64,000 nt of DNA from positions 7,019,001 to 7,083,000 of the forward strand of contig NZ_CP059732.1 in assembly GCF_014117325.1 (NCBI RefSeq), written 5' to 3'. Origin of the DNA: Spirosoma foliorum (lineage in GTDB: Bacteria; Bacteroidota; Bacteroidia; Cytophagales; Spirosomataceae). Within the stretch, counting starts at the first letter, position 1; every line of letters begins with the position of its first letter. The notes below the pieces were generated by a model. The model had not been told where the DNA came from, made no database searches, and was given only the letters and a program-made list of their open reading frames with translations. The position numbers and the translations under genes were made by a program. Positions 46,613 through 54,999 of this stretch are shown one piece after another.

Positions 46613-48070
46613 TTAGCTTACTAACTCTACAGTTAATTCGCGCAACTCAGCTTTAGGAGCGTCGCAGGTTGAACATTGATAATCGACAGGCAACTGATCG
46701 AATCTTGTACCCGCCGGAATATTACTTCGTGTATCACCATATTGTTCATCGTAGACCGTAAAACAATGTGGGCATTGATATATGCTTGTGGCTTTATTGG
46801 GCGAAGACTCGGTTTTCTCGGTATCGATGCGTACCGTTTCACCATCTTCTTCCAGTCGTCGAGCGTTAAATTTCCGACACAGGCGATTTAGCTGATTGGG
46901 CAAATGAAGTTTGAATAATCCTTTTTCAAACAGTCGATACGTGCGGCTATTGGGGTTGAAGTTTTCGGTACAATAGATGTCGTAAACACTGAATAAGGCT
47001 AACTGACCTAGTCGAAGCAACGGCCGTTTACGTACCAGCACTGATCCAAATACTTCTGATTTCGGGCGAGTCTGAACGCCAAAACACAGGCCAAACGTTC
47101 GGGTGTCGTTTTTAGCGAAGTACCGCAGCACGTAGTTTTTCAGTTCGGTTCCTTCATCGGTATGATCTTCCGTTTGCCAGGCAAGTTCGTTGGCAGCATG
47201 GCGCACATTGATATTGTGTTTACCCAATACATACGACCAGGCTGCACGATCTTTTTCACCAATCCCCTTAATAATGAGCGATTTCCAGGGTGTCACGCAC
47301 AATTCGCCGATTCGGGTTTTCAGGCAGAGTGCACAAACATCCAGCAGAAAAGCAATCGAAAAGTGTTCGTCACGGCGGTATAAACCCAACCATGAACGCT
47401 GCCCATAGCGATTGAAGCCTTCATAATACGGCAAGGAAAATTCCGGCAATTCGACTTCCTGCACGGCAGGTTGTGTAATAAACGACTGCGCTCCTGTAAC
47501 GGCCTGATAAAGCAATTCCTCATCCTGAAGACCCTCTCCTAACATGGCCTCCTCAACCGCTTTAGCCAGTCGACCAATGTTATTGGTATAGATCAATTCC
47601 GGCCATCGAAAGAGTGTATTCGTTTGTTTCGGGCGGACATATAGATACCAGAAATGAGGGTCGGGCGAGGCAATGAAATTAAGGTTTCCGGTAAAAAACG
47701 GCGTAAAGCTCTGGTTCGAATCGGATAGATTGACTTTCAGCCGTGGTTGATAATCAAACTGATCGAGCACGGTATGATATTCACTTTCGCGCAGCCACGC
47801 TCCGGTTCTGAACACGTCTTCTCCACAATACGAGCTGATAATATTCGGGTACTGCTCTGAGTTTAGTTCATAGGTAATCTGGTGCTGCTTCAGGTCTTTT
47901 TCCAGAAACCGCATGTCTTCATAATGCACCGTCATGAGCAGCTGCTGACGTGCCCCAAAGCGTACAGTGCGCACCTTGGCCTCATACGCCAGTTTCAGCA
48001 GCGTTTGCAACGTACCGGGCGAAACAATCCCGGCAGGCAGATTGACTTTTAGGGTATAATAGTCGCGCAT
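46613..48070 (-). CDS. Degenerate nitrite/sulfite reductase-like protein fused to rubredoxin
   Basis: A 485-residue protein. The N-terminal part has the ferredoxin-like half-domain of nitrite/sulfite reductases (LKVNLPAGIVSPGTLQTLLK, VRTVRFGARQQLLMTV) and a second copy with LCVTPWKSLIIKGIG. The CxxxxxC-CxxxC cysteines that hold siroheme and the 4Fe-4S cluster in true reductases are not visible. Residues about 430-475 are a rubredoxin: CPHC (Cys433, Cys436) and CSTC (Cys466, Cys469) with VYDEQYGD and GTRFDQLPVDYQC. It may thus carry electrons or bind siroheme-like ligand rather than catalyse. Placed between nitrate reductase and the associated protein, it is a candidate electron donor for nitrate reduction. 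Confidence 0.75.
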   Translation of the reverse strand: MRDYYTLKVNLPAGIVSPGTLQTLLKLAYEAKVRTVRFGARQQLLMTVHYEDMRFLEKDLKQHQITYELNSEQYPNIISSYCGEDVFRTGAWLRESEYHTVLDQFDYQPRLKVNLSDSNQSFTPFFTGNLNFIASPDPHFWYLYVRPKQTNTLFRWPELIYTNNIGRLAKAVEEAMLGEGLQDEELLYQAVTGAQSFITQPAVQEVELPEFSLPYYEGFNRYGQRSWLGLYRRDEHFSIAFLLDVCALCLKTRIGELCVTPWKSLIIKGIGEKDRAAWSYVLGKHNINVRHAANELAWQTEDHTDEGTELKNYVLRYFAKNDTRTFGLCFGVQTRPKSEVFGSVLVRKRPLLRLGQLALFSVYDIYCTENFNPNSRTYRLFEKGLFKLHLPNQLNRLCRKFNARRLEEDGETVRIDTEKTESSPNKATSIYQCPHCFTVYDEQYGDTRSNIPAGTRFDQLPVDYQCSTCDAPKAELRELTVELVS

Positions 48071-48075
48071 AGGTT

Positions 48076-48162
48076 AATGATTGACTGATTGAGTTGTTGA
48101 ATGACAGAATAGAGTATGCGTCAGCCTATTCAATAATTCAATCATTCACTAATTCAATCATT
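48076..48162. repeat. Imperfect inverted repeat encoding the C-terminus of the nitrate reductase fusion
   Basis: Left arm 48076-48111 and right arm 48127-48162 pair over 36 bases with about a quarter mismatched. The right arm, read on the minus strand, encodes MIELVND and the TGA stop of the nitrate reductase fusion. The loop contains ATGCGTCAGCC, the complement of the GGCTGACGCAT core seen at 2001-2011. Confidence 0.8.
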
Positions 48163-51100
48163 GATAAGAGTATACTCCGCACCTCCGGTCGACACGAGCC
48201 ACAACCCGTTCCGGCACCCGTTTTCTGGCAGAGCTGCTGAAAATCGGTGCAACCCGCCTGAATCGCTCGTTCCAGATTTCCCTGACCTACCGTATTGCAG
48301 GAGCAGACGAGTTTGCCTTCTACTGGATCAACTTTTTTGCTGGCTCGCAGGAGTTGAAGGCGCTTATCCGACAGTTCGATACCATTGGCAATCAGGTCGC
48401 GGAATTCGGCAAATTCGTTTTTGTCGCCGACCAGAATAGCGCCGACAAGTTTATCGTTGTGAACGATGCACTTTTTGTAATACCGTTTCGACTTGTCGAT
48501 AAAGACGATCTCTTCAAAATTGGCTCCTTGTCCCGCAGGCACTTCGCTGATACCGATACTGCACAGGTGCAAGCCTTCCATTTTCAGAATATTCATGGCA
48601 AGGCTGCCTCGATAAGGTTGCGAAATATCGCCCGCCAAGAAACGAGCGGCTGTCTCGGCCTGTTGTTCGGCGGCTAGCGTAACACCCCACATTTGGCCGT
48701 TCCATTGAGCAACTTCGCCAGCCGCAAAAATATCAGGATCAGAGGTTTGCAAATAATCGTTGACTACAACACCCCGGTTGCAGGCAAGTCCGGCAGCACG
48801 GGCGAGTTCGATGTTCGGCTCGGTTCCGATAGCCATTACAACGACCTGACAATCCAGCTTCCGGCCCGATTTCAGTTGAACGCCTTCCAGTCGATCAGTT
48901 CCGGCAAACGTTTGAATTTCTTCGTTGAAATAAACATCGATGCCGCGATCCAATAGCTCCAGATACAATAATTCGCTGGCCAGTGGGTCAAGTTGGCGCT
49001 CCATAAAACGACCTGACCGATGAATCAGCGAAACGCGAACACCAAGTTGACGTAAGGAAGCGGCCAGTTCCAAACCCAATAAGCCACCACCCACCACGAC
49101 GGCCTGTGGTGAATCGCCGTTCAGAAAGGGCATGAGCGAATCAGCGTCAAGTCGCGAACGCATGTTGAAAATACCGGGCAGCTTCGGTACACCTTTTGGC
49201 ATAAATGCGCGGCTACCCATTCCTAGCATCAGTTTGTCGTACGAATGCTCCGTACCATTTGTATCGACGGCAACTTTAGCGTTTCGGTCGATATGGGCAA
49301 TACCGACACCTTTATGAACTGTGATGTTTGCTTCGGCAAATTGATCTTCTCGGAGTTTGACAAGCTGCTCCCATGTCTGCTCGCCACTAATATAATCGGG
49401 CAACAAAACCCTGTTGTAGAAGGGATAAATCTCTTTGGAGAAGACGTGTATTTCATCCTCAGAATTTAGGTTCCGATACGCATTAATAAAACCCAATCCA
49501 GCTGAGCCCGCGCCAATGATAATTATCTTCTCAACGGGTTTCCGATACGGGACCACCTCAACCGCTGAGAACTTAAAATCGGGCTCTTTCGAACGCGGGT
49601 CAACGAGTGAGCTGGTCAGGTTATTGGCTCGATTGAGATTACTGTTCAAGAGCTTGCCCCAGTGCATCGGCAGAAAACAGAGACCTGGCCGCACATCGTC
49701 AGTCAGTTGGGCTTTCACGCGTACCTCACCACGCCGTCCCCGAACTTCAACTAGCTGACCGTCCTGAATTCCGCGTTCGTTGGCATCGTCGGGATGTATT
49801 TGCAGGAACGGTTGCGGAATGTGCTGATTCAGTTTCGCCACCCGACCTGTTTTGGTCATGGTGTGCCACTGGTCGCGGATACGACCAGTGGTTAAGACAA
49901 GCGGAAAGTCACTATCAGTTGGTTCAGAGGTATTTTCGTCGGGTACCGCGTGGATTTGGGCGCGACCATTGGGTGTATAAAATTGGTTATCTGTGAAGAG
50001 TCGCTTTGTGTCCGTCTCCCCTGTCCCCTGCTCCTTGCTCCTTGCTGGATACGGCCACTGAACGGTTTGTTTTTCTTTCAATAGATCATAGCTCACGCCC
50101 GTCACATCGACATTCGTTCCGGCGGTGAGTTGAACATATTCGTCGTAAATATCTGAGCTATTCGCGTAGGAAAAGGACGCTTCAAATCCCATTTTCTGAG
50201 CGAAACGCCAGATAATTTCGGCATCGGGCAGGGCTTCACCGGGGGCATCAAGCACTTTGGGCAAGTAAGCAATCCGGCGCTCGGCATTGGTCATAGTGCC
50301 TTCTTTTTCGAGCCAGGCAGCCGCGGGTAATACAACATCAGCAAACTGTACGGTATCAGCTCGATTCGAAACATCCTGAACTACTACGAAACGCGCATTT
50401 TTCAATGCTTTTTCGGCGGCATTCGCATCGGGCATACTCACCAATGGATTGGTGTTGATAATCCAGATGGCCTTTAATTGATCATTGGCCAACGCATCGA
50501 ACATCTCGGTGGCTGTTAGGCCCGGTTTAGCTGCAATCTTGACTGGGCTATTCCAGAAGGCTTCGACTTCGGCGCGGTGGACGGCATTGGTTACCTCGCG
50601 ATGAGCGGGTAATATATTGGCCAGGCCACCCGTTTCGCGACCACCCATTGCGTTGGGCTGGCCGGTTAAGGAAAATGGTCCGTTACCCGGTTTGCCAATC
50701 CGGCCCGTAATCAGGTGGAGATTAATCAATGACAGGTTCTTGTTCACGCCTACCACCGATTGATTCAGGCCCATTGTCCACAGTGACAGAAACCCTTTCG
50801 AGCGACCAATCCAATCTGCTGCGGTTTGAATCGCTTCGACTGAAACCCCACAAATCTCGGCAGCCTCTTCAACCGAGCGAAGCATTACCTGCTCACGGTA
50901 AGCCAGAAAGCCATCGGCATGATTGGTAATGAACTCGTTATCGATGTAGTTCTTCTCAATCAATAATCTCCCAATGGCGTTGTTCAGGACAATGTCGGTG
51001 CCGGGACGAAGAGGTAAATGCAAGTCAGAAGACCGGGCGGTATCGGTTCGGCGGGGGTCGACGCAAATGATTTTGACGTTTGGATTGGCCGCCTTGTGGG

Positions 51101-51656
51101 CTTCAATTCGACGCCAGAGAATGGGATGGCACCAGGCCGGATTTGCTCCTTCGACCAAGAAAAGATCAGCCTCTTCGATGTCATCGTAACAAACTGGCAC
51201 CGAATCTTCGCCCAGCGACAGTTTGTATCCCACAACCGCTGAACTCATACAAAGCCGAGAATTCGTATCGATGTTATTAGAGCCAATAAATCCCTTGATA
51301 AGCTTGTTGACCAGATAATACTCTTCGGTCAGGCACTGCCCCGACACATAAAACGCCACCGAGTCAGGGCCGTATTTCTTGATAAATGTTTTAAAAACAG
51401 CCGCTGTTCGTTCCAGAGCCGTATCCCAACTCACCCGTTGCATGGGCATGTTCCGATTGAATCGCATCTGCGGATACAGTAGCCGATCCGACTGGTCCAT
51501 GACCGTGTAATGCAGATTCATGCCCTTCGAGCACAGCATCCCTTTGTTTGACGGGTGCTGTTTATCGCCCTCAACGGTCAATCGTCCGTTCGGTTCCTGT
51601 TTGACTACGATTCCACAGCCAACACCACAATAGCAACAGGTCGTTTGATGAGTCAT
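48138..51656 (-). CDS. Assimilatory nitrate reductase fused to NAD(P)H-type FAD reductase and BFD [2Fe-2S] domain
   Basis: A 1172-residue cytoplasmic enzyme. Residues 1-700 are a molybdopterin nitrate reductase: 4Fe-4S cysteines in CCYCGVGC (7-14) and Cys42, the Mo-ligand Cys136 in TNSRLCMSSA, and a C-terminal cofactor domain (FPLVLTTGRIRDQWHTMTK). From about 707 an FAD/NAD oxidoreductase follows: IIIIGAGSAGLGF, VVVGGGLLGLELA, SDPDIFAAGE, like the NirB or NasB N-terminus. Cys1118, Cys1120, Cys1152 and Cys1155 form a BFD-type 2Fe-2S domain. Thus catalytic and electron-input subunits, separate in Klebsiella NasA/NasB, are one chain. The last seven residues come from a palindrome arm. First gene of the nitrate reductase operon after the transporter. 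Confidence 0.93.
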   Translation of the reverse strand: MTHQTTCCYCGVGCGIVVKQEPNGRLTVEGDKQHPSNKGMLCSKGMNLHYTVMDQSDRLLYPQMRFNRNMPMQRVSWDTALERTAAVFKTFIKKYGPDSVAFYVSGQCLTEEYYLVNKLIKGFIGSNNIDTNSRLCMSSAVVGYKLSLGEDSVPVCYDDIEEADLFLVEGANPAWCHPILWRRIEAHKAANPNVKIICVDPRRTDTARSSDLHLPLRPGTDIVLNNAIGRLLIEKNYIDNEFITNHADGFLAYREQVMLRSVEEAAEICGVSVEAIQTAADWIGRSKGFLSLWTMGLNQSVVGVNKNLSLINLHLITGRIGKPGNGPFSLTGQPNAMGGRETGGLANILPAHREVTNAVHRAEVEAFWNSPVKIAAKPGLTATEMFDALANDQLKAIWIINTNPLVSMPDANAAEKALKNARFVVVQDVSNRADTVQFADVVLPAAAWLEKEGTMTNAERRIAYLPKVLDAPGEALPDAEIIWRFAQKMGFEASFSYANSSDIYDEYVQLTAGTNVDVTGVSYDLLKEKQTVQWPYPARSKEQGTGETDTKRLFTDNQFYTPNGRAQIHAVPDENTSEPTDSDFPLVLTTGRIRDQWHTMTKTGRVAKLNQHIPQPFLQIHPDDANERGIQDGQLVEVRGRRGEVRVKAQLTDDVRPGLCFLPMHWGKLLNSNLNRANNLTSSLVDPRSKEPDFKFSAVEVVPYRKPVEKIIIIGAGSAGLGFINAYRNLNSEDEIHVFSKEIYPFYNRVLLPDYISGEQTWEQLVKLREDQFAEANITVHKGVGIAHIDRNAKVAVDTNGTEHSYDKLMLGMGSRAFMPKGVPKLPGIFNMRSRLDADSLMPFLNGDSPQAVVVGGGLLGLELAASLRQLGVRVSLIHRSGRFMERQLDPLASELLYLELLDRGIDVYFNEEIQTFAGTDRLEGVQLKSGRKLDCQVVVMAIGTEPNIELARAAGLACNRGVVVNDYLQTSDPDIFAAGEVAQWNGQMWGVTLAAEQQAETAARFLAGDISQPYRGSLAMNILKMEGLHLCSIGISEVPAGQGANFEEIVFIDKSKRYYKKCIVHNDKLVGAILVGDKNEFAEFRDLIANGIELSDKRLQLLRASKKVDPVEGKLVCSCNTVGQGNLERAIQAGCTDFQQLCQKTGAGTGCGSCRPEVRSILLSMIELVND

Positions 51657-51660
51657 GATT

Positions 51661-51760
51661 TTAGAGGGGAGGAAAGGGAGGAGGGGGAAGAAAGGGATAG
51701 AAGTGGAAATTATTTTTATTCCTTTCCTCCCTCTCTTCCCTTTCCTCCTTTCTCCCCTAA
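51661..51760. repeat. Purine/pyrimidine-rich inverted repeat between transporter and reductase
   Basis: The G/A-rich left arm (TTAGAGGGGAGGAAAGGGAG..., 51661-51697) and the C/T-rich right arm (51720-51760, ending CTCCCCTAA) form an imperfect hairpin that takes the whole spacer. The transporter's TAG stop (51757-51759 on the minus strand) lies in the arm, and the other arm ends four bases before the reductase ATG. Confidence 0.82.
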
Positions 51761-53058
51761 TTCAGTTGCAATTCAACATCTGCTGTTTCTACCACCGTTT
51801 CTTTGCTGAAATTCACCAGGAACAAAAGCAATCCGGCAGCGGCTACGATGCAGCCGATGTAGAGAAAAGCCTGCCCGTAGCTGATAGATTGTGACTTAAA
51901 CAAGAAGGCCATCAGCATACCACCGAGGTTTCCACCTGCCCCCACTACGCCCGAAATAACACCGACGGCTTTAGGATTTACAAAAGGCACAATGGCGTAG
52001 GTGCTTCCATTCGACATTTTCAGGAAAAGAGCAAAGGCAATCATCGACAGAATGGCCATCGGTAAGCTTCCGGCCTGAGCAAACAGCATAATGCCTGCCC
52101 CTTCCAACACCAACATACCTGCCAGCAGAACTCCTTTACCGCGCATACCGTATTTGTTCCCAACTTTATCGGCTACGATACCGCCGAGTGCACGGGCAAA
52201 AATGTTCATGCCACCGAAGAGCATTGCCCAGAAGCCTGCCTGTGTTTCTTCCAGTTTGAAATTGTCGAAGAAGTAGAGAGCTGCTACGCCGTCGAACGTG
52301 ATTTCCATACCGAAGCAGCATGCATAGGCCAATGCAAGCGCCCATACACGAATGTCAGCGCAGGCTGCCCAGAAACTTACTTTTTCTGCTTTGGCAACAG
52401 AATGCCCAATATCACTGTAGTTGCCAGCGGGAGTATCTTTCGTAAAGCGGTAATAAACAAAGGCCATCACAAGCATAAACACGCCCGGCACAAGCATAGC
52501 CAGTCGCCACGCTTCGGGCTTGGTGTAGCCGAACCCAACAATAGTTGCCATAATGACGGGCATGGCTAATTGTGTAATGCCACCGCCAAGATTACCCCAA
52601 CCACCTGCTACCGCATTGGCCGTGCCTTTGATTTTTGGCGCAAACATCATCGATGTATGAAACTGTGTGATCACGAATGAAGCCCCAATCACGCCAATGG
52701 CCAGCCGGAACAGCAGGAAAGTCGTGTAATCGTGGGCCAGACCAACGAACATAACGGGCAACGACCCCAGCACTAGCAAGGCCGTGTACGTTTTACGTGG
52801 CCCCCAGGTATCGCACAACCGACCGATAACCAGTCGGGCCAGAATGGTAGCCGATACGGCGGCAATGATGGTATTACCAACCTGTGGTTTCGTCAGGCCC
52901 AGATCGGCCCGGATAGCAGGCATCAACGGAGCGAGGCCGAACCAGCCAAAGAAACAGACAAAGAAAGTAAGCCACGTAATGTGAAAAGTTTGCATCTGAA
53001 TACCTTTCACACTGAAGATATTGAGCTTCTGAAGCGGTTTATTCGTATCGAAATTCAT
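51757..53058 (-). CDS. NarK-type nitrate/nitrite MFS transporter
   Basis: A 433-residue 12-helix permease of the major facilitator superfamily. Signature elements: FFVCFFGWFGLAPLMPAI in helix 1, GRLCDTWGPRKTY after helix 2, and the nitrate-signature-like AGGWGNLGGGITQ in helix 5 with the second GAGGNLGGMLMA in helix 11. Those two Gly-rich elements are typical of NasA/NrtP nitrate porters. Same operon direction as the reductase genes. Confidence 0.94.
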   Translation of the reverse strand: MNFDTNKPLQKLNIFSVKGIQMQTFHITWLTFFVCFFGWFGLAPLMPAIRADLGLTKPQVGNTIIAAVSATILARLVIGRLCDTWGPRKTYTALLVLGSLPVMFVGLAHDYTTFLLFRLAIGVIGASFVITQFHTSMMFAPKIKGTANAVAGGWGNLGGGITQLAMPVIMATIVGFGYTKPEAWRLAMLVPGVFMLVMAFVYYRFTKDTPAGNYSDIGHSVAKAEKVSFWAACADIRVWALALAYACCFGMEITFDGVAALYFFDNFKLEETQAGFWAMLFGGMNIFARALGGIVADKVGNKYGMRGKGVLLAGMLVLEGAGIMLFAQAGSLPMAILSMIAFALFLKMSNGSTYAIVPFVNPKAVGVISGVVGAGGNLGGMLMAFLFKSQSISYGQAFLYIGCIVAAAGLLLFLVNFSKETVVETADVELQLN

Positions 53059-53102
53059 GGTCGAATGTGTTTAGAAAACAGGTATATGATTGATTGGGAG
53101 GT

Positions 53103-54632
53103 CTATTTTTGAGCTGGCTTGGCAGCCAGAAAATCGGGCCGAATGTTGATCATCAGGTACGCCCAGGTACCCGTCTTGCTTTTCTGATCCATCGTGCCTT
53201 GTTTGGCGTATTCGAGGCTATTGGTTCCATTCATGATGGAATAGCCAAATTCTACGTTGGTGAACTTGTTCAGGGCGTAGTTGGCAATGAAGTCGTACTC
53301 CATACCGAGTTTGGCCGATAACAGCGTGCCTGCGGGTACATCGGCCATTTTGTTGTAAGTTGGTGCGGCTAGAGCCAAATAGTGAATATCCAGACCCGTT
53401 GTCAGGCGTTTGCCGGTGTATTTGAATTTCAGGAACGCATCCTGCACACCACCTGCTGGCGAGCCAGTTCCGGCGTAGAAATAATCCATTGAACCGCGGA
53501 ATTTGTGAGGAGTGCCATACAAGGGATCAAATCGGCTGGTTTCGCCTGATTGAATTGTCGTGGCATTATTCCCCGAAAGCACCTCATAACCAGGCCCGAA
53601 ACTCAGCAAGCCTTTCTGAATCATGAAGTTAGCTCCATAGTGATACGCGTTTTTGATCGTCAGTCCATCGCGATCTTTTCCGCTTTGCCCATACGCAAAA
53701 GCCTGCCACTGTACTTTCCCTTTCCCCAACTGACCAACTAGCATAGCGCCGTAGGTTACACGGGAATTCACACCGGCAACGTCATAACGTCTCCCATATA
53801 CGTAACCCTGCGAAGCACTACCCAAACTGTCGATCCGGTACTTCTGGAAATCGTCTTTGAAGAATAGGGCAGAGAATTTCGTGGTGTTAAACTTGCGCGT
53901 CAGATAGAGCATCTGAAACGATTTGAACTGCTGATTCTGGCCGTTCGTACTTAATGGCGTCAATAAAACAGGCGCTCCCCCTTTGCCCGACGTTGGCAGA
54001 AAACCAGCCGGAATAGCGAGTGTTATGTTTTGGGTAGACAGGGCCGACGCTGGTGCGTTACCAGCTGTGTAATAATCGCCCACTACGCCAAAGGCATCGG
54101 TATTCTGATTAAAGCCAACGCCTAAATCGAGGGCCCAACCTTTATGCTGCCCTTTCAGAATGGCCGCATCGAATCGGCGGCCCTGCTGAAGCCAGTCCAG
54201 ATTACCAATCAGCCGTGAATCATCGTAAACCATTTCCTGGCGACCGATTTTCAACGATAGATTCTGAATCGGTCTGAATTTGATCGTTGTATCGGCGCTG
54301 TTGGCGAGGGTAATATCGGCCCAGGCTTCATGTACCATCAGCCGGTTTCCATCGGCATTATTGATTGTGGCGGCATCCTGGCCCCACACCCGAATATCCT
54401 GAATGGACGTTTGAAACTGGATGCGCTCCCATTTGTAGCCGAATGTCAGTCGGGTTCGTTGCGAGGTAAAAAAGGCCGCTGGCGCATCTTTCGGAGCCAG
54501 ATTACCAACGCCATTTCGCAGTTCGGTTCGCGTACGCAACTGCCCCACGAGTGAGAATTGCGCGAATAGTGTTGACTGCGTTACCAGCAAACTAATGCCA
54601 GCATACAACAGTCGTTTGATTGTATAATTCAT
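53103..54632 (-). CDS. Alginate-export-family outer-membrane porin
   Basis: A 509-residue protein from the ATG at 54632 (a TTG at 54644 is in frame upstream). A signal peptide ends near STLFAQ. FSLVGQLRTRTELRNG, TSQRTRLTFGYKW, VYDDSRLIGNLDWLQQGRRFDA and many Tyr/Phe strands fit the alginate_exp beta-barrel family. In this operon it probably lets nitrate or nitrite through the outer membrane; family members elsewhere export alginate, so the substrate is inferred from context. Confidence 0.82.
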   Translation of the reverse strand: MNYTIKRLLYAGISLLVTQSTLFAQFSLVGQLRTRTELRNGVGNLAPKDAPAAFFTSQRTRLTFGYKWERIQFQTSIQDIRVWGQDAATINNADGNRLMVHEAWADITLANSADTTIKFRPIQNLSLKIGRQEMVYDDSRLIGNLDWLQQGRRFDAAILKGQHKGWALDLGVGFNQNTDAFGVVGDYYTAGNAPASALSTQNITLAIPAGFLPTSGKGGAPVLLTPLSTNGQNQQFKSFQMLYLTRKFNTTKFSALFFKDDFQKYRIDSLGSASQGYVYGRRYDVAGVNSRVTYGAMLVGQLGKGKVQWQAFAYGQSGKDRDGLTIKNAYHYGANFMIQKGLLSFGPGYEVLSGNNATTIQSGETSRFDPLYGTPHKFRGSMDYFYAGTGSPAGGVQDAFLKFKYTGKRLTTGLDIHYLALAAPTYNKMADVPAGTLLSAKLGMEYDFIANYALNKFTNVEFGYSIMNGTNSLEYAKQGTMDQKSKTGTWAYLMINIRPDFLAAKPAQK

Positions 54633-54798
54633 GAGAATAGGCAATCAGATAAAGAAGAAAATGAACGGTAGAGACAACAGGAAATCAACCTACCCAAGTG
54701 GGGTAAGGACGTGTAGAACAGACCAGAATGGTGACTTTGAAGGCGAGAAGATAAACGCCTGACGGACTATCGATTAGCTAGTCCCGCGCTGAGGCCAA
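54633..54798. other. Leader part of the 350-base gap upstream of the porin gene
   Basis: No gene is visible. Small hairpins TACCC/GGGTA around 54699-54713 and GGCG/CGCC around 54745-54764 occur in what would be the porin mRNA leader on the minus strand. No known riboswitch pattern recognised. The right-hand part of the gap is the small-RNA candidate. Confidence 0.4.
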
Positions 54799-54907
54799 TT
54801 TGCTTTACCTGTGATTTTTCATTTTCTTTGAAGTGTTTGTGTTTTTCGCATAGACAAATCCCGTTTAGCCGATCCAAAGGTGCCCCCACACCGGATCGGC
54901 TTTTTTT
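54799..54907 (+). ncRNA. Candidate small RNA with its own promoter and terminator
   Basis: On the plus strand, TTTG (54799-54802), a 20-base spacer and TTTCTTTG (54823-54830; one deviation from TAnnTTTG) make a plausible promoter. A GC-rich hairpin with a 7-base T-run ends at 54907. Nearby genes on the left are all on the minus strand, so this terminator serves no known gene. A transcript of about 70 bases, from roughly 54837, is predicted. No good small open frame is seen inside. Position between porin and cobA suggests a role in nitrate assimilation control. Confidence 0.45.
54867..54907 (+). terminator. Strong orphan plus-strand terminator
   Basis: AGCCGATCC (54867-54875) pairs with GGATCGGCT (54893-54901); an inner GGTG/CACC stem closes over CCCCCA. 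T-run 54901-54907. The minus strand has no T-run after the stem, so direction is plus only. Confidence 0.85.
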
Positions 54908-54999
54908 AGTTGTAGAGTTGTAAGGTTATAGAGTTATAGAGTATTTACACGCTGCAACTTTACAACTCTATAACTCCATAACCTTACAACTCTACAACT
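54908..54999. repeat. 35 bp inverted repeat encoding the end of cobA
   Basis: Arms 54908-54942 and 54965-54999 pair over 35 bases with one mismatch (AGTTGTAGAGTTGTAAGG...). The right arm on the minus strand encodes VVEL and the TAA stop of cobA (54984-54986). Repeated words TAGAGTT and TTGTA build the arm. Confidence 0.92.
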
